Shown: piece after piece, positions 59,240 through 60,018 of the stretch | Position numbering within the stretch: the stretch's first letter is position 1 | How the letters are laid out: each line of letters opens with the position of its first letter | IMG/VR virus record: IMGVR_UViG_3300007513_000043 | Location: 1 to 60,018 of that record | Reading direction: 5' to 3' (one strand) | Length of the DNA: 60,018 nt | From: a virus | Notes under the pieces: generated by a model | The model's database searches: none | What the model was told of the DNA's origin: nothing | What the model saw: only the letters and a program-made list of their open reading frames with translations | Translations under genes and position numbers: made by a program

Positions 59240-59603
59240 ATTGCAATTAGAGGCGAGGGAAAGAATGGATAATGAATGGTTTACGATAAATGTACAGAGA
59301 CACCATATTATAGAAGGAATAAAAAATGATTGTATGGATTGCCCTATAGCATTAGCCCTAAGAGAAGAGATGTGTGGTAAGCATCTTGTAGCACAAGTTA
59401 TGGGAGCAGAAGAGGTTACACTAAGGACTAAAATGGATACTGATATTGTGTGGTCAGACATAAATATACACGAGGAAGACAAGCACTTATTAGATGACTT
59501 TATTAGTGACTTTGACAAAGGCTTATTAGACCACCATAGTGTCGACATAAACACAAGACTTTTTAGTTTTAGATGTCAATTAAAAGAAAAGGAAGGAGTG
59601 TAG
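59229..59603 (+). CDS. Conserved phage hypothetical with CxxCPIALAL motif (124 aa)
   Basis: The start is ATG 59229 after AAGGAGGAAAACA; in-frame codons upstream lie in the previous gene. Residues 25-45 (HHIIEGIKNDCMDCPIALALRE) show the I-x-G-x4-C-x2-CP-ALAL signature of small phage proteins of unknown role. The rest is acidic with a WSDINIHEEDKHLLDDFISDFDKG segment. Early operon member. Confidence 0.7.
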   Translation: MKSKLQLEARERMDNEWFTINVQRHHIIEGIKNDCMDCPIALALREEMCGKHLVAQVMGAEEVTLRTKMDTDIVWSDINIHEEDKHLLDDFISDFDKGLLDHHSVDINTRLFSFRCQLKEKEGV

Positions 59604-59605
59604 TA

Positions 59606-59932
59606 ATGAAATCAATAAAACAAGCTGGTAATAAAATAAGAGCAGTAAAGAGAATGCAGTCAGTGTATGACGTGACTGATAGAGTTAAGTATTTATTAAA
59701 TCATATGGAGGGATTATGTCAACCCGAATACGAAGAGATGTGTGATGCGTTGGATTGGGTTACTGAATGCCTTCTTAAAGAAAAAGTGAAAGCAGACGGA
59801 TTGAGAGACGAGATGATAAACTATGGACACGATGAAGATGTCTCTCACATCTGTAACGACACCTTCGTTAAAGAGTTATCACTTGCAGAATATCAAAAAC
59901 AGAGAGACCTTGAAAGGAGGGACGGAGAATGA
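59606..59932 (+). CDS. Hypothetical early protein at the circle junction (108 aa)
   Basis: The ATG at 59606 has a strong GGAAGGAGTG ribosome binding site; the longer open frame upstream is a shadow of the previous gene. Largely helical, basic start and acidic centre (HMEGLCQPEYEEMCDALDWVTECLL). Its stop overlaps the start of the gene at 59929, which continues as 30-215 across the junction. Confidence 0.7.
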   Translation: MKSIKQAGNKIRAVKRMQSVYDVTDRVKYLLNHMEGLCQPEYEEMCDALDWVTECLLKEKVKADGLRDEMINYGHDEDVSHICNDTFVKELSLAEYQKQRDLERRDGE

Positions 59933-60018
59933 GTAAATCAATCAAGAATATTAAAAACATATCTCAATTAATAGATTATATAGGAATTGAAAGGGAAAAA
60001 TTCAACCCTATATCAGAC
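59900..60018. repeat. Terminal direct repeat, right copy
   Basis: Identical to bases 1-119. It includes the first 90 bases of the gene annotated at 30-215, so a cut-off second copy of that gene starts at 59929; it is a window-edge effect and not a separate gene. Confidence 0.97.

Noticed and set aside
1-60018. Integrase, excisionase or attachment site
   Set aside because: No recombinase motif was found; the Cro-like and RHH regulators alone do not show lysogeny.

Overview
The window is a complete tailed-phage genome seen as one circular unit: bases 1-119 recur exactly at 59900-60018, so the unique unit is 59,899 bp and the ends close on each other. It is AT-rich by eye. Coding is dense, with frequent ATGA and TAATG stop/start overlaps and strong AAGGAG-type ribosome binding sites. 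A P22-like long portal, a large terminase, a nozzle-like protein directly beside a giant fibre, a cassette of internal (ejection) proteins, and the absence of any tape measure or tube/sheath genes all point to a podovirus. The host is not determinable. Strong Shine-Dalgarno sites and sigma70-like promoters suggest a proteobacterium or similar rather than a Bacteroidota host. No integrase was seen, so it is probably lytic.

There are two transcription blocks. The early/middle block runs rightward from about 56.6 kb through the circle junction to 9.7 kb. It starts with small unknown genes, an ArdC-type antirestriction protein, a two-helix membrane protein and a peptide deformylase. A string of small coupled ORFs follows. 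Next comes a switch-like segment (2.7-3.7 kb) with ribbon-helix-helix and Cro-type HTH proteins and one oppositely oriented gene. A replication/recombination set follows: Sak3-like annealing protein, SSB-like protein with acidic DEDIPF tail, replisome-organiser-like protein, Fe-S PD-(D/E)XK exonuclease, RusA resolvase, a 2OG-Fe(II) oxygenase, HNH-type protein and NinB-like protein. No DNA polymerase, primase or helicase is encoded, so replication must rely on the host machinery.

The late block runs leftward from 55.6 kb to 9.7 kb. In transcription order it carries terminase small and large subunits, a second 2OG-oxygenase-like gene, portal, scaffold, major capsid, decoration/fibre-like proteins, connector/coiled-coil proteins, and a short tail fibre. 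Next are M15 endolysin, holin, metallophosphoesterase and an MscS-like mini membrane protein, then a nozzle-like protein and a 3,272-residue collagen-like fibre. An ejection cassette ending in a 3,015-residue polyvalent protein follows. Last come two tiny or basic proteins.

The divergent 950-bp gap (55.64-56.59 kb) holds iteron-like GCGTAC/CCTATGCGTA repeats (candidate origin or packaging region), a likely early promoter and a hairpin-rich leader that can also fold as a tRNA-like acceptor/T-arm. A second structured leader precedes the exonuclease gene. The most distinctive observation is a 14-bp motif, consensus K-TTACGTA-D-R-TTAC, found at six intergenic positions in front of early, switch and late genes; it looks like the operator set of a phage-encoded regulator.
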